Source of the DNA: Microvirga puerhi
GTDB lineage: Bacteria > Pseudomonadota > Alphaproteobacteria > Rhizobiales > Beijerinckiaceae
Assembly (NCBI RefSeq): GCF_020089865.1
Contig: NZ_JAIRBM010000016.1
Span: 49,335 to 113,334, forward strand
DNA: 64,000 nt
Direction of reading: 5' to 3'
The notes under the pieces: generated by a model
Databases searched by the model: none
Told to the model about the DNA's origin: nothing
The model's input: the letters and a program-made list of their open reading frames with translations, nothing else
Part shown: piece after piece, positions 46,916 to 56,181 of the stretch
Layout of the letters: each line of letters starts with the position of its first letter
How positions within the stretch are numbered: the stretch's first letter is position 1
Translations under genes and position numbers: made by a program

Positions 46916-49105
46916 ATGAAGTTCGACAAGCCGGAGACGACAAACCCGATCGACCAACTCAAGATCGTGGGTCAGGCGGTCAACAGAGTGGATGGTCCCC
47001 TCAAGGTCACGGGCGCTGCAACCTATGCCTATGAGTGGCATGATCCCGATGCAAGGCTCGCCTACGGCTACCCGGTCGGATCGACCATCGCCAAGGGTCG
47101 GATCGCTACGATGGATCTCTCGCAGGCTCGCGCAGCACCGGGTGTGGTCACGATCGTGACGGCCAAGGAGGCCGGCCAGCTCGGTAAGGGATCGCTGAAC
47201 ACGGCGACGCTCCTGGGTGGCCCGGTCATCGAGCATTATCATCAGGCCATTGCCGTCGTGGTGGCCGAGACGTTCGAACAGGCCCGCGCGGCCGCGGCGC
47301 TTGTGCATGTCACCTACGAGGAAGCAGAGGGCAAGTTCGACCTCAGCGCTGAGAAGGATGGCCTTGGGCCGACCGATTCCGACGTGAAGGTCGGTGAATT
47401 CGAGACGGCTTTCGCCGAAGCGGCCGTGCGGCTCGACGAGACCTACACCACACCGGACCAATCGCATGCGATGATGGAGCCGCATGCCTCTCTCGCAGCC
47501 TGGGACGGCGACAAGCTGACGATCTGGACGTCCAGCCAGATGATCGCCTGGAGCGTCGGTGACGTCGCAAAAACACTCAAGATCCCCCCGGCGAACGTGC
47601 GCGTCATCTCTCCTTATATCGGCGGTGGGTTCGGGTCGAAGTTGTTCGTGCGGTCTGACACTATCCTGGCTGCACTTGGATCTCGCGCCGCCGGACGGCC
47701 CGTGAAGATCGCGCTGCCGAGGCCGTTTCTCATGAACAACACGACCCATCGGCCGGCGACCATCCAGCGCATCCGGATCGGCGCTGGGCGGGACGGCAGG
47801 ATCACGGCCATTGCGCACGAGGGTTGGTCAGGGAATTTGCCAGACGGCGATCCGGAGAATGCAGTGGATCAGACCAAGCTGCTCTATGCCGGTGCCAACC
47901 GCTTGACGGGCAACCGTCTTGCGACGCTTGACCTGCCCGAAGGCAACGCCATGCGGGCGCCGGGCGAGGCGCCCGGCCTGATGGCGCTTGAGATCGCCAT
48001 GGATGAAATGGCCGAGAAACTCGGGCTTGATCCGATCGAGTTCCGGGTGATCAACGACACGCAGGTCGATCCCGGCAATCCGAATCGGCCGTTCTCCCAT
48101 CGCCAACTCGTGGAATGCCTGCGTATCGGCGCCGAGCGCTTCGGCTGGTCGGCCCGCAATGCCCGTCCGGGGACCGCGCGGGATGGTCGCTGGCTCAAAG
48201 GCATTGGGGTCGCGGCCGGCTTCCGCAATAACCTCACCACGAAGTCGGGCGCCCGAGTGAGACTTGATGGTCGCGGCGTGGTCACGGTCGAGACCGACAT
48301 GACTGACATCGGGACCGGCAGCTACACGATCATCGCTCAAACCGCCGCTGAAATGATGGGCCTTCCCATCGAGAGGATCTCGGTGCGCCTCGGGGACTCG
48401 GCTTTCCCGGTCTCGGCAGGTTCGGGCGGCCAATGGGGTGCCAACAGCGCGACGGCCGGCGTCTATGCCGCCTGCGTCAAGCTGCGCGAGATTGTGGCGC
48501 AACGCCTTGGATTCAACTCTACGGATGCTGTCTTCGCTGATAGCGAGGTCCGGTCGGGAGATCGGCGTGCATTACTGGCCCACGCGGCCAGCAATGGCGA
48601 AATCACCGTGGAGGATGCGATCGAGTTCGGCGACCTCAAGAAGACGCATCAGCAATCGACCTTCGCAACCCACTTCGTGGAGGTAGCCGTCGACGCGGCG
48701 ACGGCGGAGACGCGGGTACGGCGAATGCTCTCGGTGTGCGCGGCAGGCCGGATCCTCAACCCGAAGACCGCGCGCAGCCAGGTAATCGGCGCGATGACGA
48801 TGGGCGTCGGAGGCGCCCTGATGGAGGAACTCGCCGTCGATAAGCGGCGCGGCTTTTTCGTCAATCACGACCTCGCGGGCTACGAGGTTCCGGTCCATGC
48901 CGACATTCCGCACCAGGAGGTGATCTTCCTCGACGAGATCGATCCGATGTCGTCGCCGATGAAGGCTAAGGGCGTTGGTGAACTTGGACTGTGCGGCGTC
49001 GGCGCGGCGGTGGCGAATGCGGTCTACAACGCTACCGGAATCCGCGTGCGAAACTATCCGATCACTCTCGACAAGCTGATCACACAGCTCCCCAGCGCTG
49101 CGTGA
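46916..49105 (+). CDS. paoC: Aldehyde oxidoreductase, molybdenum subunit (PaoC-like)
   Basis: 729 residues of the xanthine-oxidase family. Domains: an N-terminal hammerhead (about 15-130) and two molybdopterin-binding halves. The catalytic and cofactor loops are visible: YIGGGFGSKLF, MRAPGEAPGLMALEIAMDEM and, near the end, KGVGELGLCGVGAAVANAVY with the active-site glutamate. No signal peptide is present; it would be exported together with PaoA. No XdhC/PaoD-type chaperone or cytosine cofactor gene follows in the window, so maturation factors must come from elsewhere. Confidence 0.93.
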   Translation: MKFDKPETTNPIDQLKIVGQAVNRVDGPLKVTGAATYAYEWHDPDARLAYGYPVGSTIAKGRIATMDLSQARAAPGVVTIVTAKEAGQLGKGSLNTATLLGGPVIEHYHQAIAVVVAETFEQARAAAALVHVTYEEAEGKFDLSAEKDGLGPTDSDVKVGEFETAFAEAAVRLDETYTTPDQSHAMMEPHASLAAWDGDKLTIWTSSQMIAWSVGDVAKTLKIPPANVRVISPYIGGGFGSKLFVRSDTILAALGSRAAGRPVKIALPRPFLMNNTTHRPATIQRIRIGAGRDGRITAIAHEGWSGNLPDGDPENAVDQTKLLYAGANRLTGNRLATLDLPEGNAMRAPGEAPGLMALEIAMDEMAEKLGLDPIEFRVINDTQVDPGNPNRPFSHRQLVECLRIGAERFGWSARNARPGTARDGRWLKGIGVAAGFRNNLTTKSGARVRLDGRGVVTVETDMTDIGTGSYTIIAQTAAEMMGLPIERISVRLGDSAFPVSAGSGGQWGANSATAGVYAACVKLREIVAQRLGFNSTDAVFADSEVRSGDRRALLAHAASNGEITVEDAIEFGDLKKTHQQSTFATHFVEVAVDAATAETRVRRMLSVCAAGRILNPKTARSQVIGAMTMGVGGALMEELAVDKRRGFFVNHDLAGYEVPVHADIPHQEVIFLDEIDPMSSPMKAKGVGELGLCGVGAAVANAVYNATGIRVRNYPITLDKLITQLPSAA

Positions 49106-49283
49106 AGCATATGGCAGTCGGCGTCCCGTGGGCGCAACGCACATGCGGGCGCCTGCCCCGCCAGATGCAAGAATTCGCCGCCGATCCACAGCCGGAAACG
49201 GTACCCTTCGAACGTCTGCCCCGCAACGAGGGCCGGAAGGACGCGGGCGTTATCCACTGCCGGACCCCGTGTCCGGCGACCGG
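49106..49283. other. Intergenic region before the right Tn3-type end
   Basis: About 180 bp without a supported gene; it belongs to the segment enclosed by the two inverted ends. Confidence 0.3.
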
Positions 49284-49578
49284 ATACCGAGCAAAGCCTG
49301 GCGTTCGTCAGGGGATAAGAGTTACCGGCGCGCCATCGATCACCTCGCAGATTGTCGGCTCAATCGCTCCTGAGGAGCCGGACATTGGTGCGAGATCCAC
49401 GAACCCCGTACAGCTGCTAACCTCCGTATCCACACGTTACGTTCTGGGTATCGTTACCAGTAGGGTTCCGGCTAATCGCCGAGAGCGCCGGACGATAGGA
49501 TCGTGAAGGAGCGGAGAGGCGAGTTCCTGATCTATTCTATCTTAGCGTATGATCAGGAGCAGATCTTGCGCTGACCCC
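49284..49578 (-). repeat. Right copy of inverted Tn3-family end
   Basis: On the minus strand it reads ggggtcagcgcaagatctg and then matches the left copy, including the start of the tnpA frame and its TAA, up to gctcggtat, where the left copy continues into more tnpA. The two copies enclose about 20 kb in opposite orientation. Neighbouring 5-bp sequences (tcgct at left, agtgt at right) do not form a target duplication. Confidence 0.85.
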
Positions 49579-49589
49579 AGTGTACTGGG

Positions 49590-50671
49590 CTGACCGTCGT
49601 GGCCCGGAACTCCTCGTTCGCATTCAAGGGACGATCGATTGACATTCGTCGGATCGGGCAAGAGCTCGGCGTGGGCTATGTGCTGGGAGGCAGCGTCCGC
49701 CGTAGCAACGGGCGACTTCGTATTACGGCCCAGCTCATTGATGCACGATTCGGAATCCACTTGTGGGCCGACCGCTACGATGGGGTCCTTCAAGATGTCT
49801 TCGAACTCCAGGACCGGATCACCGCGAACGTCGTTGCGGCCAACGAGCCGAAGCTTCTGTTTAGCGAGGCCGACCGGGTCCGTCGTCGGCCGCCGCAGAG
49901 CCTGGATGCCTATGACCTCTATCTTCGGGGGCTCTCACTGATCAATGAATACAGCGCCGAAGCCACGACCGCAGCCATACAATGCTTCGACAAGGCTATG
50001 GTGTGCGAACCTGGTTACGCTCAAGCCATGGCCGCATCGGCGTGCTATCGTGACTTATGCCAATTCCAGGGGTGGGCAGGACCGTCGGAAGGGCCAGGAT
50101 CAAGGGGGGAATCTGGCGTGGGACGCGATTGCCCTTGCCCCATGACCCCAACGCGCTGTGGATGGCGGCATTCGCGATCTGGGACTTGGCCAAGGATGGC
50201 CCCCGCGCACAGGAGCTGTTTCGGCGCTCACTGAACATCAATCAGAACTCCGACATCGCCTTAGCACTGGCAGGCTAGGTCGAGGCCGCGAATGGAAATC
50301 CCGCAGCCGGCCGTGAGTTGATCGAAAAATCCACGCGTCTCAATCCCACGCAGCCAACGCCATGGGTTGCGCTGACCGGGATGGCATTCACGTATATCGT
50401 CGAAGGCAAATATGCAGAGGCGGCTTTGTGGACAGAACAGGCGGTGATCCGGAACCGCCGCTTTGCTCTCGCACTTCGCAGCCTCGCGGTCGCCCTGGTG
50501 ATAATGGGTGAGATGGACAGTGCACGGGGGATCGGTGACGAGATCCTGAAGATCGAGCCGGACGCAACTGTCGCCAATCTCCCTGACCGGATGCCTTATG
50601 TCAGCGAGCCGGTTTTGCGGACCTATGTCGAGGCGCTCTGCCAAGCCGGATTGCCAAAGGGACCTGTTTAG
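49590..50671 (+). pseudogene. Truncated cyclase/TPR-type protein gene
   Basis: Twelve bases after the Tn3-type end the frame reads LTVVARNSSFAFKGRSID, RIGQELGVGYVLGGSVRRSN and RITAQLIDARFGIHLWADRY. This is the middle of the family of adenylate-cyclase-type or CadC-like proteins whose C-terminal half carries TPR repeats. The frame shifts near 50060. A stop lies at 50276-50278, after which further TPR-like sequence continues (AGRELIEKSTRLNPTQPTPW, then EAALWTEQAVIRNRRFALA) to 50671. The N-terminal cyclase domain is gone. Confidence 0.75.
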
Positions 50672-50743
50672 ATTGCGGCCCATTCGTGGGGAGCCCTGAA
50701 GCATCAGACCGAAAGAGAGGGTTCGAGCTTGTGGGTTAAATCC

Positions 50744-50770
50744 GATGCTTTCTCCTCGGAGGAGAGCATC
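50744..50770. terminator. Hairpin between convergent genes
   Basis: A gatgct..ctcctc stem opposite gaggag..agcatc with a two-base bulge lies between the cyclase pseudogene and the leftward enolase gene. It may end transcription from both sides. Confidence 0.35.
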
Positions 50771-50876
50771 GTTGATGGTGGAAGACGAAGTCAACTCGTC
50801 CGCACGATGCTCCCAGGGACGGTGAGCCCGACGACCGACCGGATGTTGGAGCGACGGGTGGGCTATGCATGAGGCC

Positions 50877-52034
50877 TTAATCAAAAACGCCATAGCCCCC
50901 GACGGCGTGCCTGCGGACGCCTTCGAGGTTCAATTCGACGCCAATACCCGGCGCATCAGGCAAGGCGATGTGGCCGTCATTGACGATCGACTTCCGACCG
51001 TGAGGGACATGGACATAGCTGTCCCACACCTCGCGCTCCTCAAGGGCGTGCCACTCGAGAACGAGGAAGTTCGGCACCGAACCGCAAACATGGCAGGTGG
51101 CCATGGTGCCAAGGGGGGTGGATACGAGATGCGGGGCGAAAGGCAGGTAGTAGATCTCCGCGAGATGCGCAATTTTCCGGCTCTCCGAAAGTCCTCCGCA
51201 CTTGGGAACGTCCGGCATTACCACGTCGGCACACTGCCCCTGGAGGAGCTCACGAAACCCCCAACGCAGATAAAGGTTCTCACCGACGCAGATCGGCGTC
51301 TTGCTGCGCATACGTATCTGCTTCAGCGCTTCGACATTCTCTGCCGGGATCGGCTCTTCTAGCCATAGCAAGCTGAAGCGCTCCATCTCGCTGGCAATGC
51401 GACAGGCGCTCGGCACATCGTAACGCGCATGAAGATCGATGCATAAATCGATGTCGGGCCCGATTGCATCGCGAACCGCAGCCACCCGCTCCACCATGGA
51501 GCGCAGTTCTGCGCCGTTAATCGTGTGATTGGCTACGTCGAACTTCGCCTGGTGGTCCAGATTGTCGATATCGAACTTGAGTGCTGTGAAACCCTCCGAA
51601 ACCATGCACCTTGCCCTGGCGGCGCAACCTTCAGGGGACCCCGAAGGGTCGTCTCCGTCGCCGCAATCAGCGTAGAGGCGGATGCGGTCACGGAACTTGC
51701 CGCCGAACATACGGTACAGCGGTTGACCGGCCGCCTTGGCTGCGAGATCCCAAAGCGCCATCTCGATTCCGCTTAACGCGATCAGAAAGATGCCCGATTG
51801 TGTGCCGGAAAAAACGTGCTTGCGCCGGATCTTCTCCCAGCAAGCTTCGACGTTGCGCGGATCCTCGCCAACCAGCTCCGGTTTCAGCTCGGAGATCAGA
51901 CCTACGATTGCCGCAGCGCCGGCGTCGGGATTAGACTCGCCATATCCCGAAATGCCAATGTCAGTATCGATCCTAATCAGCGTCGCCTTACCGTGGTAGG
52001 CAACGACCGCCGTCTTGATGTCCGTGACCTTCAT
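50877..52034 (-). CDS. Enolase-superfamily dehydratase-like protein (first of five)
   Basis: 385 residues from ATG 52034 (GTGAAGGG upstream); the longer frame to 52283 is out of family length. Active-site elements: TALKFDIDN, metal-ligand strand CIDLHARYDVP (with Asp and His), LLWLEEPIPAE, CVGENLYL, and FAPHLVSTPLG with the final His. The KFD..DLH arrangement resembles mannonate/galactarate-type dehydratase groups rather than the KxK mandelate-racemase type. The substrate is unknown. It is the last gene in the leftward set with an RraA-like protein, another enolase and a sugar importer. Confidence 0.88.
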   Translation of the reverse strand: MKVTDIKTAVVAYHGKATLIRIDTDIGISGYGESNPDAGAAAIVGLISELKPELVGEDPRNVEACWEKIRRKHVFSGTQSGIFLIALSGIEMALWDLAAKAAGQPLYRMFGGKFRDRIRLYADCGDGDDPSGSPEGCAARARCMVSEGFTALKFDIDNLDHQAKFDVANHTINGAELRSMVERVAAVRDAIGPDIDLCIDLHARYDVPSACRIASEMERFSLLWLEEPIPAENVEALKQIRMRSKTPICVGENLYLRWGFRELLQGQCADVVMPDVPKCGGLSESRKIAHLAEIYYLPFAPHLVSTPLGTMATCHVCGSVPNFLVLEWHALEEREVWDSYVHVPHGRKSIVNDGHIALPDAPGIGVELNLEGVRRHAVGGYGVFD

Positions 52035-52236
52035 CGGTTTCCCTTCACGTTGGAGGGTGAGCCTAGAATTTCTCTGCCTGGCCGAACCGGTCTGCTGCCC
52101 CTTGTTGGAGCGGCATTGTTGTCGAGGCCGCCCTCTCATCCGAGGCCAAGGCTTCCGAACCCGCTGAGGATTTTCGCTTTGTGCTGTAGCGGCACTTCCC
52201 CCAGACCTCATCGATCGCCAACGAGGTCTACGCACA
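52035..52236. other. Intergenic spacer
   Basis: About 200 bp without a supported gene between the first enolase gene and the RraA-like gene. Confidence 0.3.
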
Positions 52237-52974
52237 TTATTTCGGATGCGCGGCTCGCCAAGCTTGGTACTCTCCTTCAGCATCCGGGTGCAACGGATAG
52301 TACCGCTGCAACGGCGCCCCTTCCAACAGTTTCATTCGTGAGAACACTTCCCACTCATGGTGCTTCTGCGCCTCTTCTATCACGGCCTTTGCCATGGTTA
52401 CGGGCACCACGACGGCCCCGTCGTCGTCGGCTACGATGATATCGCCGGGCATCACTGTCACGCCGCCACATGCAATGGGGACATTCACAGCGTTGGGATA
52501 GATACTTGTCTGCACGTGGTAGTTAGGCGTCCACCCGCGCAACCAGAGCGGAAGGTCAAGTCGCGTAACATTGGGCCGATCACGCATGCACCCGTCGATG
52601 ATGATTCCTGCCCCTCCTCTACCCTTGAAGTAGGTGCTCATCATGTCGCCAAAGACTCCCGAGCTCATGTCAGCGCGCGCATCCACCACGACCACGTCGC
52701 CCTCCTGGACATGGTACAGCACGTGCCGATGCAGTTGCGTCTCTGGATCGGCATACTCGCCCTCGGAGAAGAGGTCGGGTCGCTGAGGCAGGAACTGAAG
52801 AGTCAAAGCCGGTCCGACGATCGCCTTGCCAGGGTTCTGCGCAACCGGGCCGACGATGTGAGGATTGCGAAAACCCATATGTCCGAGCGTACCGGCGACG
52901 GTTGCGGCGCCGATTTCCCTGAGCCCCTCGATCAGTTCTCTGGCGGGCCTTACGATGTCGGATGTCTGCGTCAT
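52237..52974 (-). CDS. RraA/HMG-aldolase-family protein
   Basis: 245 residues. The RraA-like fold is shown by the region AATVAGTLGHMGFRN and GDVVVVDARADMSSGVFGDM. GIIIDGCMRDRPNVTRLDLP is the conserved GxxxDG-R-D stretch whose Arg and Asp bind the keto acid and metal in 4-hydroxy-4-methyl-2-oxoglutarate/4-carboxy-4-hydroxy-2-oxoadipate aldolases. The end GDIIVADDDGAVVVPVTMA is typical. In this family the catalytic members retro-aldol-cleave 2-keto acids; others bind RNase E. With neighbouring acid-sugar dehydratases, a 2-keto-3-deoxy-acid aldolase role is likely. GAGGGG precedes the ATG. Confidence 0.9.
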   Translation of the reverse strand: MTQTSDIVRPARELIEGLREIGAATVAGTLGHMGFRNPHIVGPVAQNPGKAIVGPALTLQFLPQRPDLFSEGEYADPETQLHRHVLYHVQEGDVVVVDARADMSSGVFGDMMSTYFKGRGGAGIIIDGCMRDRPNVTRLDLPLWLRGWTPNYHVQTSIYPNAVNVPIACGGVTVMPGDIIVADDDGAVVVPVTMAKAVIEEAQKHHEWEVFSRMKLLEGAPLQRYYPLHPDAEGEYQAWRAAHPK

Positions 52975-52994
52975 TGTCCCCTCGGTCCAATGGG

Positions 52995-54158
52995 TTACCA
53001 GTTAGTGACAGATCCGTCGCGGCGCCGGAGATGCGGCGCTTCCCAAAAGCGCGGGCTCTGCGACCGAACCGCAGCTTCGTTGATTTCCACGCCAAGTCCG
53101 ACAATGTCGCTGACCAGATAATCGGCACCATCGAGGCGCGGCTGTACCGGAAAGAAGTCCGAGTTGTCGAAGCCCAGCTTCGTCTCAGGGGCTCTCGTTT
53201 CGAGCCAAGCGAAATTAGGAACCGCTGCGGCGAGATGCACAGAAGCAGCCGTGCAGACGGGACCAAGCGGATTGTGCGGCATCAAATCGACATAGTGCGC
53301 TTCGCTCCAGCCGGCCACCTTCATCGCCTCGGTAAGCCCACCAACATTGCAAACGTCGATCCGGTTAAACTGGTGGATACCGCGCTCGATATAAGGCAGG
53401 AACTGCCACTTGCTGGCAAACTCTTCGCCGATGGCAAAAGGAACGTCCGTCATTGTGCGCAGTGCTTCATAGGCCTCGGGCGTCTCGTCCCGTATCGGCT
53501 CCTCAATGAAATCGAGCACGCCTCGACCGAGCTTGTTGCAGAAGCTTGCAGCCTCCGCAATGGAGAGACGGTGATGATAATCGATGCCAAGGACGACGTC
53601 ATTGCCGAGCTCCTCACGGGCCTTGTTGAGCATTCTGGCAGACGCACCGATCGACTCGCGCGGTTCGAAGATCTTCTTGCTGCTCTGTCCGACCGGGAAG
53701 AAGCGGATCGTTTGCCATCCCTGTGCAATCAGTTCGCGGGCACGCTCGATGGCGACATTGCCCTCTGCCTCGTCCCCGGTGGAGGCGAAAGTGGGGACCC
53801 GGTCGCGCTGCTTGCCACCGAGCAGCTCGTACACCGGCACTCCCAAGACCTTACCCTTGATATCGTGCAGAGCGATATCAATCGCGGAAATTGCGGCCTG
53901 CAGCACCCGCCCGCCTTCGAAATACTGACTGCGGTATGCTTCCTGCCAGATCCGTCCGATCTGCATGGGATCCCGCCCGATCAGGAACTCGCGATAGTGC
54001 TCAATGGCGCCAGCGACTGCTCTCTCGCGTCCACTCAGGCCGCTTTCGCCCCAGCCGAAGACACCCTGATCGGTCTCGACCTTGACGAGCATCTGATTCC
54101 GCACCCCGACCCAAACCGGGTAGGGAATAATCTCAGTAATCCTAAGCTTTGCGGTCAT
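52995..54158 (-). CDS. Enolase-superfamily protein, galactonate-dehydratase-like
   Basis: 387 residues. Active-site elements: RFFPVGQ, VLGIDYHHRLSIAEA, DFIEEPIRDETPE, AIGEEFASKW and YVDLMPHNPLGPVCTAAS. The MPHNPLGPVCTAAS block matches the distal histidine region of D-galactonate dehydratase (DgoD). The DYHH strand is like DgoD but not identical. Dehydration of an aldonate to a 2-keto-3-deoxy acid is the probable reaction. AGGGGCAGGGG precedes the ATG; the gene is 20 bp from the RraA-like gene. Confidence 0.9.
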   Translation of the reverse strand: MTAKLRITEIIPYPVWVGVRNQMLVKVETDQGVFGWGESGLSGRERAVAGAIEHYREFLIGRDPMQIGRIWQEAYRSQYFEGGRVLQAAISAIDIALHDIKGKVLGVPVYELLGGKQRDRVPTFASTGDEAEGNVAIERARELIAQGWQTIRFFPVGQSSKKIFEPRESIGASARMLNKAREELGNDVVLGIDYHHRLSIAEAASFCNKLGRGVLDFIEEPIRDETPEAYEALRTMTDVPFAIGEEFASKWQFLPYIERGIHQFNRIDVCNVGGLTEAMKVAGWSEAHYVDLMPHNPLGPVCTAASVHLAAAVPNFAWLETRAPETKLGFDNSDFFPVQPRLDGADYLVSDIVGLGVEINEAAVRSQSPRFWEAPHLRRRDGSVTNW

Positions 54159-54192
54159 CCCCTGCCCCTACGCCCCATCGGATCGATCTGTC

Positions 54193-55290
54193 TCAATCGA
54201 CCTTTAGGGCCAGTTCGGTCGCGCCATCGAAAAGATGCATGCGTTCCTGATCGAACTCGAGCCAGATCTGCTCGTCCGGTGTGATGGCGACGTTAGGTGG
54301 CACGCTTATGTTGACGACGGCCCCGGACATTAATGCCTGCACAAAAGTCACATCCCCGGTTGGTTCCACGGTGTAGGCTTTGGCGGGAATCGCGTTTGGA
54401 GACGCGTCCTTGGCCAGCTTGATCGTGGAGTGACGTGCCCCCAGCACGATCTTTCTGGTGGTCGAACGCTGCACCTTCCGAGCGTTGAGCGGCGAGAGCG
54501 TCATGGTCCAGCCTTCTGCACCGGTCAACACGGTTTGCCCATTTACTGTCGATGCCTCAAGTGGGATAAGGCTCATCGCCGGGCTACCGATGAAGCTGGC
54601 GACGAACATGTTGACCGGGTGGGCAAAGACTTGAGCCGGTGAATCGTACTGCTGCAGATAACCGCCATTCATGACGGCCATCTTGTCGGCCATGGTGACA
54701 GCTTCGAGTTGATCGTGCGTCACGTAAATAATCGTTGCCTTGAGGTCCTGGTGAAAGCGTTTGATCTCAGAGCGCATCTGCACGCGAAGCTTGGCATCGA
54801 GATTGGAGAGCGGCTCATCCATGAGGAAGACCGCTGGATCGCGCACGAGCGCCCGGCCAAGGGCCACGCGCTGTTGTTGTCCGCCTGAAAGCTCACGCGG
54901 CTTTCGCTCTAGCAAGTGCGTCATGTCGAGCACGCGCGCTGCTTCCCGAACCTTCCGATCGATCTCGTCACGGGGGAGCCGGCGCATTTGCAGCGGAAAC
55001 GCCAGGTTTTTGTAGACCGATTTTTGCGGATAGAGCGCGTAATTCTGAAACACCATCGCAATGTTGCGATCTTTCGGGTCGACGTCGTTGACCACGCGGT
55101 CCCCGATTGTGATCTCGCCAGACGTAACCGGAATCAACCCGGCGACCAGATTGAGCGTGGTGGTCTTGCCGCATCCCGAGGGACCGACCAGCGCAACGAA
55201 CTCACCGTCCTCGACTGTGAGTGACACGTTGTTGACGGCGGCGAAGGCGCCATAGGTCTTAACCAGACTCTTCAAGACCACATGGGCCAT
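54193..55290 (-). CDS. Sugar ABC transporter ATP-binding protein, MalK/UgpC type
   Basis: 365 residues. Walker A GPSGCGKTTTLNLV, Q-loop VFQNYALYPQKSV, signature [20 protein letters not shown], Walker B VFLMDEPLSNLD, switch VTHDQLEAVTM, then a C-terminal TOBE/OB region. GGGGAAAGG precedes the ATG. Together with the two permeases and the binding protein that follow upstream it makes a complete importer. Confidence 0.94.
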   Translation of the reverse strand: MAHVVLKSLVKTYGAFAAVNNVSLTVEDGEFVALVGPSGCGKTTTLNLVAGLIPVTSGEITIGDRVVNDVDPKDRNIAMVFQNYALYPQKSVYKNLAFPLQMRRLPRDEIDRKVREAARVLDMTHLLERKPRELSGGQQQRVALGRALVRDPAVFLMDEPLSNLDAKLRVQMRSEIKRFHQDLKATIIYVTHDQLEAVTMADKMAVMNGGYLQQYDSPAQVFAHPVNMFVASFIGSPAMSLIPLEASTVNGQTVLTGAEGWTMTLSPLNARKVQRSTTRKIVLGARHSTIKLAKDASPNAIPAKAYTVEPTGDVTFVQALMSGAVVNISVPPNVAITPDEQIWLEFDQERMHLFDGATELALKVD

Positions 55291-55302
55291 GAGACCTTTC
55301 CC

Positions 55303-56181
55303 CTAATGTTTGACAGCACCTTCAGTAAGGGCGCGGACAAAGTAGCGTTGCAGCAGGAGGAAGAGCACGACGACCGGCAGGCTCATCATGAAACTGGCGG
55401 CCATGAGGCCTGGGAAGTCAGTCGTGTTTTCAGAGAAGAACCGTTGAATGCCGACCGGCAGCGTCAACTGCTCATTCTTGTTGAGAAACGTGTAGGCGAA
55501 GATGTACTCATTCCAAGCACCGATGAAGGAATAGATGGCCGTGGCCACAATTCCCGGCGCGGAAAGCGGCATCACGATCAGTACGAACGCTTGGAATCGG
55601 GTCGCGCCGTCGATGCGCGCCGCCTGCTCAAGTTGGTAGGGAATATTGTCGTAGAAGCCCTTGAGCAGCCAAATTGCGAGCGGCAGGCCAAACGTGAGAT
55701 ACGTTAGAATCAGGGAACCGTGGGTGTTCACAAGGCCGAGCAGCCGCATCAAGATGAAGAGCGGCACAAGGAAGATAACTGCAGGAAACATGTTGCGCAG
55801 CAGCACCGCGAAGAACAGGAACTTACGTCCAGGAAAGTCGAATCGCGAGAAAGCGTAGGCCGCAGGGACGGCGACGATGACCGCGAGCGCGGTCGTCATG
55901 GTCGATACAAAAAGACTGTTCCAGAAGAATCTCAGGAAGTCCTGGCCGACACTGTTATTGGGATCAAGCAGTTTCTTGTAGCTCGCGAGCGTCGGTTCGT
56001 TGGGCAACCATTGGGGCGGGAGCTGCATGGCTGCGAAACCGGATTTGATCGACGTGAGCAACATCCATGCCATTGGCACCGCTGTGTAGAAGAGCATCAT
56101 CACAAGGAAGATCCGCCCGATCCAGCGCCAGGCATCGATCGGCTTGCCTCTCCTGGTCGTGACGATGCTGGTCATTGACAT
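55303..56181 (-). CDS. Carbohydrate ABC transporter permease, MalG type
   Basis: 292 residues with six membrane segments, first near 22-45. The coupling loop reads YQLEQAARIDGATRFQAFVL and IVMPLSAPGIVATAIY, the MalG/UgpE form. Its start overlaps the stop of the MalF-type gene by one base (TAATG), so the genes are coupled. Confidence 0.93.
   Translation of the reverse strand: MSMTSIVTTRRGKPIDAWRWIGRIFLVMMLFYTAVPMAWMLLTSIKSGFAAMQLPPQWLPNEPTLASYKKLLDPNNSVGQDFLRFFWNSLFVSTMTTALAVIVAVPAAYAFSRFDFPGRKFLFFAVLLRNMFPAVIFLVPLFILMRLLGLVNTHGSLILTYLTFGLPLAIWLLKGFYDNIPYQLEQAARIDGATRFQAFVLIVMPLSAPGIVATAIYSFIGAWNEYIFAYTFLNKNEQLTLPVGIQRFFSENTTDFPGLMAASFMMSLPVVVLFLLLQRYFVRALTEGAVKH

Noticed and set aside
46547..47818. 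Minus-strand open frame (423 codons) across paoB and paoC
   Set aside because: Antisense to strongly supported molybdoenzyme genes; composition is biased to Arg/Gly/His without motifs.
29531..49578. Intact Tn3 transposon
   Set aside because: Both tnpA copies are short fragments with a stop codon, and no resolvase gene or target duplication was found.
52962..54284. Plus-strand open frame (440 codons) over the galactonate-dehydratase-like gene
   Set aside because: Shadow of a well-supported enolase-family gene; no family match.
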